Below, piece after piece: positions 24,956 to 33,455 of a stretch of DNA of 64,000 bases. Source of the stretch: Luteibacter mycovicinus (lineage in GTDB: Bacteria > Pseudomonadota > Gammaproteobacteria > Xanthomonadales > Rhodanobacteraceae). The translations under genes were made by a program, and so were the position numbers. The notes under the pieces were generated by a model, which was not told where the DNA came from, made no database searches, and saw nothing but the letters and a program-made list of their open reading frames with translations. The DNA lies in assembly GCF_000745235.1 (NCBI RefSeq), contig NZ_JQNL01000001.1:1-64000 (forward strand). Reading direction: 5' to 3'. The number at the start of each line of letters is the position of its first letter. The first letter of the stretch is position 1.

Positions 24956-26178
24956 AATGGCGCCTTAGAGTGATGATGCTTTTCGAGTTCGGAATCTGGG
25001 GTGCGTGGTACGTCACCGTCGGCACCTGGCTCGGTAAGACGTTGCATTTCACCGGCACGGAAATCGGTGCTGTCGCCGGGACCACCGCCGTCGGCGCGAT
25101 CATTTCACCGCTGTTCGTCGGTCTGCTCGCCGATCGCCTGTTCGATACGCGGCGGGTGCTGACACTGCTGCATCTGCTCGGTGCCGTCCTGTTGGTGGTT
25201 GCCGCGCAGCAGACGACGTTCGCGATGGTCTACGCGCCGCTGCTTGCCTACAGCCTGTGCTACATGCCGACGCTGGCCCTCACGGCGTCGCTGGCCATGC
25301 GCCACATCGCGAGTCCGCAGGAGGAATTCGGCGCCATTCGCGTGTTCGGCAGTATCGGCTGGATCGTGGTCGGCCTGGTGGTCGGCGCATGGGGCGTGGA
25401 AGCCACGGCATCTCCCCTGCTCCTGGCTGCCGGCCTCTCGGTAGTGATGGCAGGTTACTGCTTCACCCTCCCGCCGACACCGCCGCTGGCTCGCCATACC
25501 CGTTTCGAACTGCGCCATGCCCTGCCGCTGGAATCGCTGCACCTGCTGCGCGAGCGTTCCATGTTCGTGTTCGCCCTCGCCTCGTTCCTGATCTGTATCC
25601 CCCTGCAGTTCTACTACGCCTTCACCAATCTGTTCCTCAACGAGGTCGGTGTGGTGAACGCCGCCGGCAAGATGACCGGCGGGCAGATGTCCGAGCTGTT
25701 CTTCATGCTGCTCATCCCCTGGTTCTTCCGCCGCCTCGGAGTGAAGTGGATGCTCGCGGTCGGCATGCTCGCCTGGGTGGTGCGCTACGGCATGTTCGCC
25801 TTCGGCGGCAGCGGCGAGCTGATGTGGATGCTCTGGCTGGGCATCGTACTGCACGGCGTCTGCTTCGATTTCTTCTTCGTCGTCGGCCAGATCTACATTG
25901 ACCGCGAAGCACCGCCAGCGCTGCGCGCGGCCACGCAGGGCCTGATCACCTTCCTCACGTACGGCCTGGGCATGTTCGTGGGCTCGTGGCTGTCGGGCAT
26001 CGTGGTCGAGACCTATACCCGCGCCGATGGCAGCCATGACTGGCATGGCATCTGGATCATCGCCGGCGCCTTCGCCGCCGCCGTCTTCGCCCTGTTCGTC
26101 CTGCTGTTCAAGGATCGCAAGGCGGCCATCGCCAGTGGCGTCGTCGGCGCCCACTCACCCGGAACTCGTACGACATGA
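24952..26178 (+). CDS. MFS permease, nucleoside:H+ symporter (NupG-like) family
   Basis: A 408-aa protein with about twelve hydrophobic segments. N-terminal MKWRLRVMMLFEFGIWGAWY, the loop LADRLFDTRRVL and later GSIGWIVVGLVVG fit the nucleoside:H+ symporter family, whose members in such loci usually import glycosides or keto sugars. Overlaps both neighbours by four bases, so expression is strictly coupled to the two enzymes. Its substrate is inferred from the operon. Confidence 0.8.
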   Translation: MKWRLRVMMLFEFGIWGAWYVTVGTWLGKTLHFTGTEIGAVAGTTAVGAIISPLFVGLLADRLFDTRRVLTLLHLLGAVLLVVAAQQTTFAMVYAPLLAYSLCYMPTLALTASLAMRHIASPQEEFGAIRVFGSIGWIVVGLVVGAWGVEATASPLLLAAGLSVVMAGYCFTLPPTPPLARHTRFELRHALPLESLHLLRERSMFVFALASFLICIPLQFYYAFTNLFLNEVGVVNAAGKMTGGQMSELFFMLLIPWFFRRLGVKWMLAVGMLAWVVRYGMFAFGGSGELMWMLWLGIVLHGVCFDFFFVVGQIYIDREAPPALRAATQGLITFLTYGLGMFVGSWLSGIVVETYTRADGSHDWHGIWIIAGAFAAAVFALFVLLFKDRKAAIASGVVGAHSPGTRTT

Positions 26179-27050
26179 TGAATCGCAGGCAATTCCTCGC
26201 GCGCTCCGCGGTGTTCGGCACCGCGCTGGGCCTCGGCCTCGCTGCGCCAGGCAAACTCCTTGCCGCCGCATCGACGGGCAAGGGCCTCGGCATCCAGCTG
26301 TACATGGTGCTCGACGCCTATCAGGCCGATCCCGCCGGCACGCTGAGGACGCTCAAGGCGATCGGGTATACGGAGATCGAAGCCATCGTGACCAGCACGG
26401 CCGAGACGCTTCGCGACCAGTTGAAGCTCGCCGGTCTGGGCTGCCCGAGCCTGCACTTCGACAGCCTCGGCTTCGAGCCGGGCATAAAGGCCGCGCATAC
26501 GCTCGGCGCGCAGTACATCGTCAGCAGCTCGCTGCCATCGATCCTGGAAAAAGAAAGCGGGAAGCCGGGCGAGCCGGCCTACACCCTGGATGACGCAAGG
26601 CGCATCGCCGCACGTGCGAATACGCTGGGCAAGAGAGCCCACGAAGCCGGCCTGCGCTACGCGTACCACAACCACCACGCGGAGTTCACCGACGTGGGCG
26701 ACGGGAAGACGTTTTACGACATCCTGCTCGCGGAGACCGACCCCACGTTCGTGCACTTCGAGCTGGACTGCGGCTGGGCGCATGCGGGTGGCAAGGATCC
26801 GGCCGCGTATTTCAGGGCCAACCCAGGCCGCATCGCACTGATGCACGCCAAGGATTTCCTCCCCGGCCATGCAGGTGACTACCCGGGCGCCGAGCTTGGA
26901 CGCGGCACGCTGGATTACAAACCCATCATGGCGGCGGCCGATGCCAACGGACTGAAGCACTGCTTCGTCGAGCAGGAAGGCCCATACACCCGCATGAGCT
27001 CGCTTGACGCCGCACGCGTCGATTTCAACTACCTGCATCCGCTGCGCTGA
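26175..27050 (+). CDS. Exported TIM-barrel sugar isomerase/epimerase-like protein
   Basis: A 291-aa protein (AP endonuclease family 2 / xylose isomerase-like TIM barrel) with a Tat-like signal (NRRQFLARSAVFGTALGLGL). Barrel strands include GIQLYMVLDA, RYAYHNHHAEF and VHFELDCGWAHAGG, and RIALMHAKDF; the HNHHAEF, Glu/Asp and MHAKD residues form the metal site. Such proteins accompany Gfo/Idh/MocA enzymes and may act as isomerases, epimerases or lyases on 3-keto sugars. Reaction not determined. Confidence 0.75.
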   Translation: MMNRRQFLARSAVFGTALGLGLAAPGKLLAAASTGKGLGIQLYMVLDAYQADPAGTLRTLKAIGYTEIEAIVTSTAETLRDQLKLAGLGCPSLHFDSLGFEPGIKAAHTLGAQYIVSSSLPSILEKESGKPGEPAYTLDDARRIAARANTLGKRAHEAGLRYAYHNHHAEFTDVGDGKTFYDILLAETDPTFVHFELDCGWAHAGGKDPAAYFRANPGRIALMHAKDFLPGHAGDYPGAELGRGTLDYKPIMAAADANGLKHCFVEQEGPYTRMSSLDAARVDFNYLHPLR

Positions 27051-27060
27051 AGGCTTGAGC

Positions 27061-28752
27061 ATGGAAAAGAACACATACGACGCGATCGTTGTCGGCACCG
27101 GTGTCAGCGGTGGCTGGGCGGCGAAGGAACTCACCGAGAAAGGGCTGAAGACGCTCGTGCTCGACCGCGGCCCGATGGTGAAGCACCTGGATTACCCCAC
27201 CGCCATGAAGGCGCCGTGGGAATTGCCATACGGTGACGAGCCGACGCAGGAGGACCTCGCCCGCTGGCCCAAGCACACGCGACCGTCGTTTTACGGCATC
27301 ACACAGTCGACCAAGCACTGGTTTGCCGACGACATCGACAACCCGTACGAAGAAACCAAGCCGTTCGACTGGTTCCGCGGCTACCACGTCGGCGGACGCT
27401 CGCTGATGTGGGGCCGGCAGAGCTACCGCCTCAGCCCGATGGACTTCGAGGCCAACGGCAAGGAAGGCGTGGGCGTGGACTGGCCCATCCGATACGACGA
27501 TATCGCCCCGTGGTACGACCACGTCGAGCATTTCATCGGCGTCAGTGGCAACAACGATCATCTGGCGCAGTTGCCGGACGGCAATTACCTGCCGCCCATG
27601 GACCTCAACTGCGTCGAGAAGGATTTTCAGGCCAAGCTGGACAGCAAGTTCAGGCGCAAGCTGATCATCGGCCGTACGGCGAACCTCTCCGCCCCGCTCA
27701 AGCATGACCAGAGCCCGCAGCGTGGCACCTGCCAGTACCGCAACATGTGCATGCGCGGTTGTCCCTTCGGCGGTTACTTCAGCAGCAACTCGTCCACCCT
27801 GCCCTCCGCCGAGCGCACGGGCAACATGACGATGGTGACCGACGCCATCGTGTACGAGCTGATCTACGACAACGACAAGGGCAAGGCCACCGGCGTGCGC
27901 GTGCTCGATGCCAACACCGGGCACCAGACCGAATACTTCGCCAAAGTGATCTTCATGTGCGCCTCCACGTTCGGCACCGCACACATCCTGATGAACTCCA
28001 CCTCCACCCGCTTCCCGAACGGCTTCGGCAACGACAGCGGCGAGCTCGGCCACAACATCATGGATCACCTTTTCGGGACCGGTGCGCGCGCCATGGTGGA
28101 GGGTCATGAAGACCGCTACTACGCCGGCCGCCGGCCCACGGGCTTCTACATCCCGCGCTATCGCAACATCGGCAGCGACCGGCAGAAGTACCTGCGCGGG
28201 TTCGGCTTCCAGGGAGGCGCGGGCCGCCAGGACTGGACCCGCCTTGTCGACCAGGCTGCGCTGGGTGAAGACCTGAAGCGCGCCGCCCAGGAGCCCGGCC
28301 CGTGGTACGTCTCGATGATGGGCTTCGGCGAGATGCTGCCCTCGCACAAGAACTTCGTGACGCTGGATCGCAGCCACAAGGACAAGTACGGCATGCCGGT
28401 CCTCAACTTCGACGCGGCCCACCAGGAAAACGAGATCGCGATGGGCAAGGCGATCATCGACGACGCGGTGGAGATGCTCACCGGTGCGGGTTACCGCGAC
28501 GTGAGCCACTTCACGATGAAGGCGAACGTCGGCGCCGGCATCCATGAAATGGGTACCGCACGCATGGGCCGCGATCCGAAGACCTCGGTGCTCAACGGAT
28601 GGAACCAGATGCACGCCTGCAAGAACGTCTACGTGACCGATGGCTCGGCCATGACCTCATCCGGCTGCCAGAACCCGTCCCTCACTTACATGGCGCTGAC
28701 CGCACGCGCGGCCAACCACGCCGTGGAAGAACTCAAGCGCGGCAATCTCTGA
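27061..28752 (+). CDS. GMC-family glycoside 3-dehydrogenase, catalytic flavoprotein
   Basis: A 563-aa protein from ATG 27061. FAD-binding AIVVGTGVSGGWAAKEL at the N-terminus, a cysteine-containing CQYRNMCMRGCPFGGY stretch, and the C-terminal GMC signature (HEMGTARMGRDPKTS, then NPSLTYMALTARA). With the gluconate 2-dehydrogenase subunit 3 homologue 10 bp downstream this is the arrangement of periplasmic glucoside 3-dehydrogenases, which oxidise sugar C3 and pass electrons to a cytochrome. It lacks its own signal peptide, so it is probably exported with the Tat-bearing small subunit. No cytochrome gene is visible nearby. Confidence 0.85.
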   Translation: MEKNTYDAIVVGTGVSGGWAAKELTEKGLKTLVLDRGPMVKHLDYPTAMKAPWELPYGDEPTQEDLARWPKHTRPSFYGITQSTKHWFADDIDNPYEETKPFDWFRGYHVGGRSLMWGRQSYRLSPMDFEANGKEGVGVDWPIRYDDIAPWYDHVEHFIGVSGNNDHLAQLPDGNYLPPMDLNCVEKDFQAKLDSKFRRKLIIGRTANLSAPLKHDQSPQRGTCQYRNMCMRGCPFGGYFSSNSSTLPSAERTGNMTMVTDAIVYELIYDNDKGKATGVRVLDANTGHQTEYFAKVIFMCASTFGTAHILMNSTSTRFPNGFGNDSGELGHNIMDHLFGTGARAMVEGHEDRYYAGRRPTGFYIPRYRNIGSDRQKYLRGFGFQGGAGRQDWTRLVDQAALGEDLKRAAQEPGPWYVSMMGFGEMLPSHKNFVTLDRSHKDKYGMPVLNFDAAHQENEIAMGKAIIDDAVEMLTGAGYRDVSHFTMKANVGAGIHEMGTARMGRDPKTSVLNGWNQMHACKNVYVTDGSAMTSSGCQNPSLTYMALTARAANHAVEELKRGNL

Positions 28753-28761
28753 GGACCGCCC

Positions 28762-29352
28762 ATGAATCGTCGCGAATGGTTGAAAAGCATGTCCGCGCTG
28801 GCCATCGGCGCCATCGCGGGACCGTCCCTCCTGGCGGTGTTCGACGCGCACGCCGCGTCGCAAGCGCCGGCCGCCAGGCCCGAATTCTTCGACCCGGCGC
28901 AGTACAGCCTCGTTGGCGCCGTGTCGGACATCATCATCCCGCGCACCGATACGCCGGGCGCGGTCGACGCGGGCGTTCCTTTGTTCATGGACCAGCTGTT
29001 CAAGGCGGTCTATGCAAGGGACGAGCAGGTGCGCTACCTCGACGCCGCGGCCGCTTTCGACAACGCCGGTGGCAAGCCCTTTCTCCAGCTGAGCGACGCG
29101 CAGCGCAAAGCGCTGGTAAACAAGCTTCACGCCGAGGCGCTCGCCACCCCGAAGGGTGGCAAGCTGACCCCAGCCAGCGACTTCGTGCTCATGACCAAGA
29201 AGCTCACGATGCTGGGCTTCTTTCTTTCCCAGCCCGGTTGCACGCAAGTGCTTCAGTACGACCCGGTACCCGCCCGCTGGCAGCCCGATATCCCGCTATC
29301 GCAGGCCGGCAACGGACATGCCTGGGCGGTCGAAGCCTCACTGAAGATCTGA
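28762..29352 (+). CDS. Gluconate 2-dehydrogenase subunit 3-family protein (small subunit)
   Basis: A 196-aa protein with a Tat signal (MNRREWLKSMSALAIGAIAG). The body (ALVGAVSDIIIPRTDTPGAV, DAGVPLFMDQLF, FVLMTKKLTMLGFF) is typical of subunit 3, which chaperones and carries the GMC flavoprotein through the Tat pore. Gene order large then small is as in other glucoside 3-dehydrogenase operons. Ends one base before the next gene. Confidence 0.85.
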   Translation: MNRREWLKSMSALAIGAIAGPSLLAVFDAHAASQAPAARPEFFDPAQYSLVGAVSDIIIPRTDTPGAVDAGVPLFMDQLFKAVYARDEQVRYLDAAAAFDNAGGKPFLQLSDAQRKALVNKLHAEALATPKGGKLTPASDFVLMTKKLTMLGFFLSQPGCTQVLQYDPVPARWQPDIPLSQAGNGHAWAVEASLKI

Positions 29353-29353
29353 T

Positions 29354-30409
29354 ATGAAGACACTCAAGGGTCCCGGCATCTTCCTCGCCCAGTTCGCATC
29401 GGACGAGGCGCCCTTCAACTCGCTGCCCGAGATCGCGCGCTGGGCCTCGTCGCTTGGCTTTCTCGGCGTGCAGATCCCTTCCAACGATCGACGCCTGTTC
29501 GATCTCCAGCAGGCCGCCGCTAGCACGGCTTACTGCGACGACATCATCGGTATGCTGGCCGGGCACGGCCTTCAGGTCACGGAACTTTCCACTCACCTGC
29601 AAGGGCAGCTGGTGGCGTCGCACCCTGCCTACGATCGCCTGTTCGACGGCTTCGCTCCCGCGGAGCTGCGTGGCAAGCCGCAGGAACGCCAGGCATGGGC
29701 CGTGCAGCAACTCAAGCTCGCGGCAACCGCCAGCAAGAACCTCGGCCTCAAGGCGCACGCGACGTTCTCCGGTGCCCTGGCCTGGCAGCTGTTCTATCCG
29801 TGGCCCCAGCGCCCTGCCGGACTTGTCGACGAAGCCTTTGCGGAGCTGGCCCGGCGCTGGAAGCCGATCCTAGATGCCTTCGACGAGGCGGGCGTCGATG
29901 TCTGTTACGAACTGCACCCGGGTGAAGACCTGCACGACGGCGCCACCTTCGAGCGCTTTCTCGACGCCGTGGACCACCATCCGCGGGCGAACATCCTGTT
30001 CGACCCGAGCCACATGGTGTTGCAGCAGATGGACTACCTGCGGTTCATCGACCACTACCACGAGCGTATCCGCGCGTTTCACGTGAAGGACGCCGAGTTC
30101 CGGCCTGACGGACGCTCAGGCGTCTACGGTGGCTACCAGAACTGGATCGACCGGCCGGGACGTTTCCGTTCCCTGGGCGATGGCCAGATCGATTTCGGTG
30201 CGATCTTCAGCAAGCTCGCGCAATACGACTACCCCGGCTGGGCGGTGCTCGAATGGGAATGCTGCATCAAGGACGCGCAGCAGGGCGCGCAGGAAGGTGC
30301 TCCCTTCATCCGCGACCACATCATCAAGGTCACCGAACGCGCCTTCGACGATTTCGCTTCGTCGGGTAGCGAGCGTACGTTCAATCGCCAGATACTGGGG
30401 CTCGAATGA
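29354..30409 (+). CDS. Cytoplasmic TIM-barrel sugar phosphate isomerase/epimerase family protein
   Basis: A 351-aa protein without signal peptide. GIFLAQFASDEAPFNSL at the start, then VCYELHPGEDLHDG, ANILFDPSHMVLQQMDYL and IRAFHVKDAEF supply the Glu, Asp, His metal ligands of the xylose isomerase-like barrel. Close in layout to IolE/IolI-type and 3-keto-sugar processing enzymes. As the non-exported barrel of the operon it may act on the product brought in by the MFS permease. Overlaps the next gene by four bases. Confidence 0.75.
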   Translation: MKTLKGPGIFLAQFASDEAPFNSLPEIARWASSLGFLGVQIPSNDRRLFDLQQAAASTAYCDDIIGMLAGHGLQVTELSTHLQGQLVASHPAYDRLFDGFAPAELRGKPQERQAWAVQQLKLAATASKNLGLKAHATFSGALAWQLFYPWPQRPAGLVDEAFAELARRWKPILDAFDEAGVDVCYELHPGEDLHDGATFERFLDAVDHHPRANILFDPSHMVLQQMDYLRFIDHYHERIRAFHVKDAEFRPDGRSGVYGGYQNWIDRPGRFRSLGDGQIDFGAIFSKLAQYDYPGWAVLEWECCIKDAQQGAQEGAPFIRDHIIKVTERAFDDFASSGSERTFNRQILGLE

Positions 30410-31317
30410 GCATGCGTGACGACACCACCGATATCGGGCGCCGTAACGCGCTGGGCCGTATCGCCACGGCCGCGGCGATGGCGGGCGCAGCGCCCCTGCT
30501 CGCCTCCGCCGCGACAACCGGCCCCAGGGTGGGAGCCCCGGCTATCGGCGGTGGCCGGCTCAGGCAATCGCTGAGCCGCTGGACCTCCAGGGCCCCGCTT
30601 CCCGAGCTGTGCACGCGGCTGAAGGCCCTCGGCTTCGCAGGCGTCGATCTGCTCTACGCCGATGAGTGGTCGGTGGTGACGGATCACGGCCTGGCCGTAT
30701 CGATGGGCTACCCCGCCAGGCGGGACAACTTCATCGAGATGGGCTTCAACGATCCGGCGAACCATGCCGTTCTGATCCGGGAGATCGAGACCACGATCCC
30801 GCTTGCCAAACGCGCCGGCGTCACCAACATCATCACCATGTTCGGCAACCGCAAGGACGGTATCGACGACCAGCGGGCCATCGACAACTGCATCGACGGA
30901 CTGGGAAAGATCGCGCCGTACGCCGCGGAAAACGGCATCACGTTGTGCCTCGAGCTGCTGAACAGCAAGGTGGACCATCACGGGTACCAGGGCGACCGCA
31001 CCGCGTTCGGCGTGGCCGTGACCAAAGGCCTCGGTTCGCCCAACGTGAAGCTGCTTTACGACATCTACCACATGCAGATCATGGAGGGTGACGTGATTCG
31101 CACCATCCGCGACAACATCCAGTGGATCGGTCACTTCCATACGGGCGGCGTACCTGGCCGCCACGATATCGACGGCACGCAGGAGCTTAACTATCGCGCC
31201 GTCGCCAGGGCCATCGCCGATCTGAACTACCAGGGCTTCATCGCTCACGAATTTTCGCCATCGCGCCCGAATCCCTTCGATTCGTTCGCCGAGGCTTACA
31301 GGATCTGCACCGTATGA
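30406..31317 (+). CDS. Exported hydroxypyruvate isomerase-like TIM-barrel protein
   Basis: A 303-aa protein with a probable Tat signal (GRRNALGRIATAAAMAGAAP). The barrel carries TNIITMFGNRK, LCLELLNSKVDHHGYQ, LLYDIYHMQIMEGD and GHFHTGGVPGRHDI, which are the hydroxypyruvate isomerase (Hyi)-type metal and substrate blocks. The signal peptide is unusual for classical Hyi and suggests a periplasmic role on a keto sugar. Overlaps its neighbours, same operon. Confidence 0.75.
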   Translation: MSMRDDTTDIGRRNALGRIATAAAMAGAAPLLASAATTGPRVGAPAIGGGRLRQSLSRWTSRAPLPELCTRLKALGFAGVDLLYADEWSVVTDHGLAVSMGYPARRDNFIEMGFNDPANHAVLIREIETTIPLAKRAGVTNIITMFGNRKDGIDDQRAIDNCIDGLGKIAPYAAENGITLCLELLNSKVDHHGYQGDRTAFGVAVTKGLGSPNVKLLYDIYHMQIMEGDVIRTIRDNIQWIGHFHTGGVPGRHDIDGTQELNYRAVARAIADLNYQGFIAHEFSPSRPNPFDSFAEAYRICTV

Positions 31318-31337
31318 CATCTTCCCGAGGAACGCCC

Positions 31338-32114
31338 ATGAAGCGCATCGGCGCCGCCACGTTCACCCTCTTTACCGTCGCGAGCCTGGGCTCGTCCTGC
31401 GCCCTCGCACAAGACGATCCGAAGGCCACGGAACGATGGGAGCCGGTACCGAAGGTGGTGACTCCAGGTGCAAAGGAGAACGCGCCGCCGTCCGATGCGG
31501 TCGTGCTGTTCGACGGCCATGACCTCAGTGGCTGGGAGGCATCGAAAGACCGGTCGCCGGCGGCCTGGAAGGTGCACGACGGCATCGTCACCGTCGACAA
31601 GACCACGGGCAATATCCAGACCCGGCAGCGCTTCCACAGCTATCAGCTGCACCTGGAATGGCAGATTCCCAGGGACATCACCGGCGAGGGCCAGGGCCGC
31701 GGCAACAGCGGCGTGTTCCTTGCCTCCACCGGCCCCGGCGACGAGGGTTACGAAGTCCAGATCATGGATTCGTTCGAAAACGCGACCTACGTCAACGGGC
31801 AGGCCGCGAGCATCTACAAGCAGGCGGCCCCGTTGGTCAACGCAGCGCGCCATCCTGGCGACTGGCAGACCTACGACATCGTGTGGACCGCGCCGGTGTT
31901 CGCCGCGGACGGCTCGGTGAAGTCACCGGCCTACCTCACGCTGTTCCACAACGGCGTGCTGGTGCAAAACCACACCGAACTGACTGGCGAGACCTTCTAC
32001 ATCGGCAAGCCGAAATACAAGCCGTACACGACGGCGGCGATCAAGCTGCAGGCCCATGGCGACCATTCACAGCCGATCAGCTTCCGCAATATCTGGGTAC
32101 GTCCGCTGGACTGA
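31338..32114 (+). CDS. DUF1080 3-keto-disaccharide hydrolase
   Basis: A 258-aa protein from ATG 31338 (GAGGAAC upstream); an in-frame ATG 31314 overlaps the previous gene. Sec signal (FTLFTVASLGSSCALAQ). The jelly-roll DUF1080 domain: VVLFDGHDLSGWEASKD, LHLEWQIPR, GNSGVFLASTG and EVQIMDSFENATYVNGQAAS. Members cleave glycosides after the sugar has been oxidised at C3, so it pairs directly with the GMC dehydrogenase. Last gene of the operon. Confidence 0.85.
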   Translation: MKRIGAATFTLFTVASLGSSCALAQDDPKATERWEPVPKVVTPGAKENAPPSDAVVLFDGHDLSGWEASKDRSPAAWKVHDGIVTVDKTTGNIQTRQRFHSYQLHLEWQIPRDITGEGQGRGNSGVFLASTGPGDEGYEVQIMDSFENATYVNGQAASIYKQAAPLVNAARHPGDWQTYDIVWTAPVFAADGSVKSPAYLTLFHNGVLVQNHTELTGETFYIGKPKYKPYTTAAIKLQAHGDHSQPISFRNIWVRPLD

Positions 32115-32322
32115 CGACGCCCCCGCTCCGGACGTCACATCCCTGTAGCCGGTGAGCCACCGGGCAACGGTAAGGTCGAATCAGTCGGAATAGTTGACGA
32201 CACGCCCCGCGCACGCTTCGATCACGTCGCACCAGACACTGTCCGCGCTTCTTCATCGGTATGCGCGAGCGTACCGGTTTCATCGGGCGTTTCTTGCCGG
32301 TCAGCGGCTACAGGGTTTTTCT

Positions 32323-33345
32323 ATGAACACCATTCACACCGAATCGGGTTACTCCTCACCAGGCAGCGATGCCTATGCTCCATTGCTCCGGCGCATTTCC
32401 TGGGGATCCATCTTCGCCGGCGTCATCATCGCTGTCGTCATCCAGCTCGTGCTGAGCCTCATCGGTGCTGGCGTTGGCCTTAGTGTTGCCGATCCGGTGC
32501 ATCACGATTCGCCGGATGCGTCCGCCTATGGCTTTGGCGCGGCAGCATGGTGGGGCATCAGCAGCGTGCTTGCTCTCATGGCCGGCGGCTGGGTGGCAGG
32601 GCATCTTGCGGCCGCGCCTGGCCGGACGGATGCGATGCTGCACGGGCTGGTGACCTGGGGGCTGGCCAGCCTGATCGGCGCTTACCTGGTGGCCTCGACG
32701 TTCGCATCCGTCGTAAAGGGCGGCGCCACGGCGGTCGGTGCGACCGCGGCGGCAGCGGGAAGCGGCCTCGCGGCAGCGGCGGGTCCGGCGGCGGACGAAG
32801 CGAAGAAACAGCTGGCGGCCAACGGCATCACCATGGATTCGCTGAAGGCTCAGGCTCAGGAGCTGATGGCCCAGACCGGCAAGCCGGCGTTGCAGCCGGA
32901 GGCCGTCAAACAGCAGACCGAGGGTGCGGTCAATCAGCTGAATAACGCAAGCCAGAATGGCACGGGGGAAGATGTGCAGGCGGTAGCGCAGCGCATCATT
33001 ACGTCGGGAAGCGACACGGTTCAGCAGGCAGACCGCCAGGCCCTGGTGAATGTGGTCATGGCACGCACCGGTGCCAGCCAGCAGGACGCCGAGCAGCGAG
33101 TCGACGCGTGGGTTACGCAGTATCAGCAGACCAGGGCCAAGATCGCGCAGGCGACCGCTGAAGCCGAAGCGAAAGCCCGCGAAGCTGCGGATGCCGCCGC
33201 GAAGGCCGCAGCCAAAGCCGCTCTGGGTAGCGCCGTCGCCCTGATCCTGGGTGCCATGGCTGCGGCGCTCGGTGGCGCCCTCGCCGGCCGACGCTATGTG
33301 GTCGTTCACAACGCGGCTGGGACGACTGGCGTTTACGGCCGCTAA
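32323..33345 (+). CDS. Alanine-rich membrane protein
   Basis: A 340-aa protein from ATG 32323. Membrane segments near the N-terminus (ISWGSIFAGVIIAVVIQLVL), at about 70-95 (WWGISSVLALMAGGWVAGHL) and 110-130, a long alanine/glutamine-rich helical region with coiled-coil character (QATAEAEAKAREAADAAAKA), and a C-terminal glycine-rich span (ALILGAMAAALGGALAG). It resembles envelope proteins annotated as PhnA-like or hypothetical. Stands alone between the keto-sugar operon and the convergent fusion gene. Function unknown. Confidence 0.65.
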   Translation: MNTIHTESGYSSPGSDAYAPLLRRISWGSIFAGVIIAVVIQLVLSLIGAGVGLSVADPVHHDSPDASAYGFGAAAWWGISSVLALMAGGWVAGHLAAAPGRTDAMLHGLVTWGLASLIGAYLVASTFASVVKGGATAVGATAAAAGSGLAAAAGPAADEAKKQLAANGITMDSLKAQAQELMAQTGKPALQPEAVKQQTEGAVNQLNNASQNGTGEDVQAVAQRIITSGSDTVQQADRQALVNVVMARTGASQQDAEQRVDAWVTQYQQTRAKIAQATAEAEAKAREAADAAAKAAAKAALGSAVALILGAMAAALGGALAGRRYVVVHNAAGTTGVYGR

Positions 33346-33455
33346 AGCTACCGTTGCCTGAGTGACGTTTGCGATCGGAATCCTCCCTGGCTTCGTCCCG
33401 GGAGGATTCTCGGCATCGATGCGGTGAGGTCCTCGCGCCCCGCGAAAGCCTGTGA

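Noticed and set aside
27025..28614. 529-codon open frame opposite the GMC gene
   Set aside because: Antisense shadow of the flavoprotein; no domain, no ribosome-binding site.
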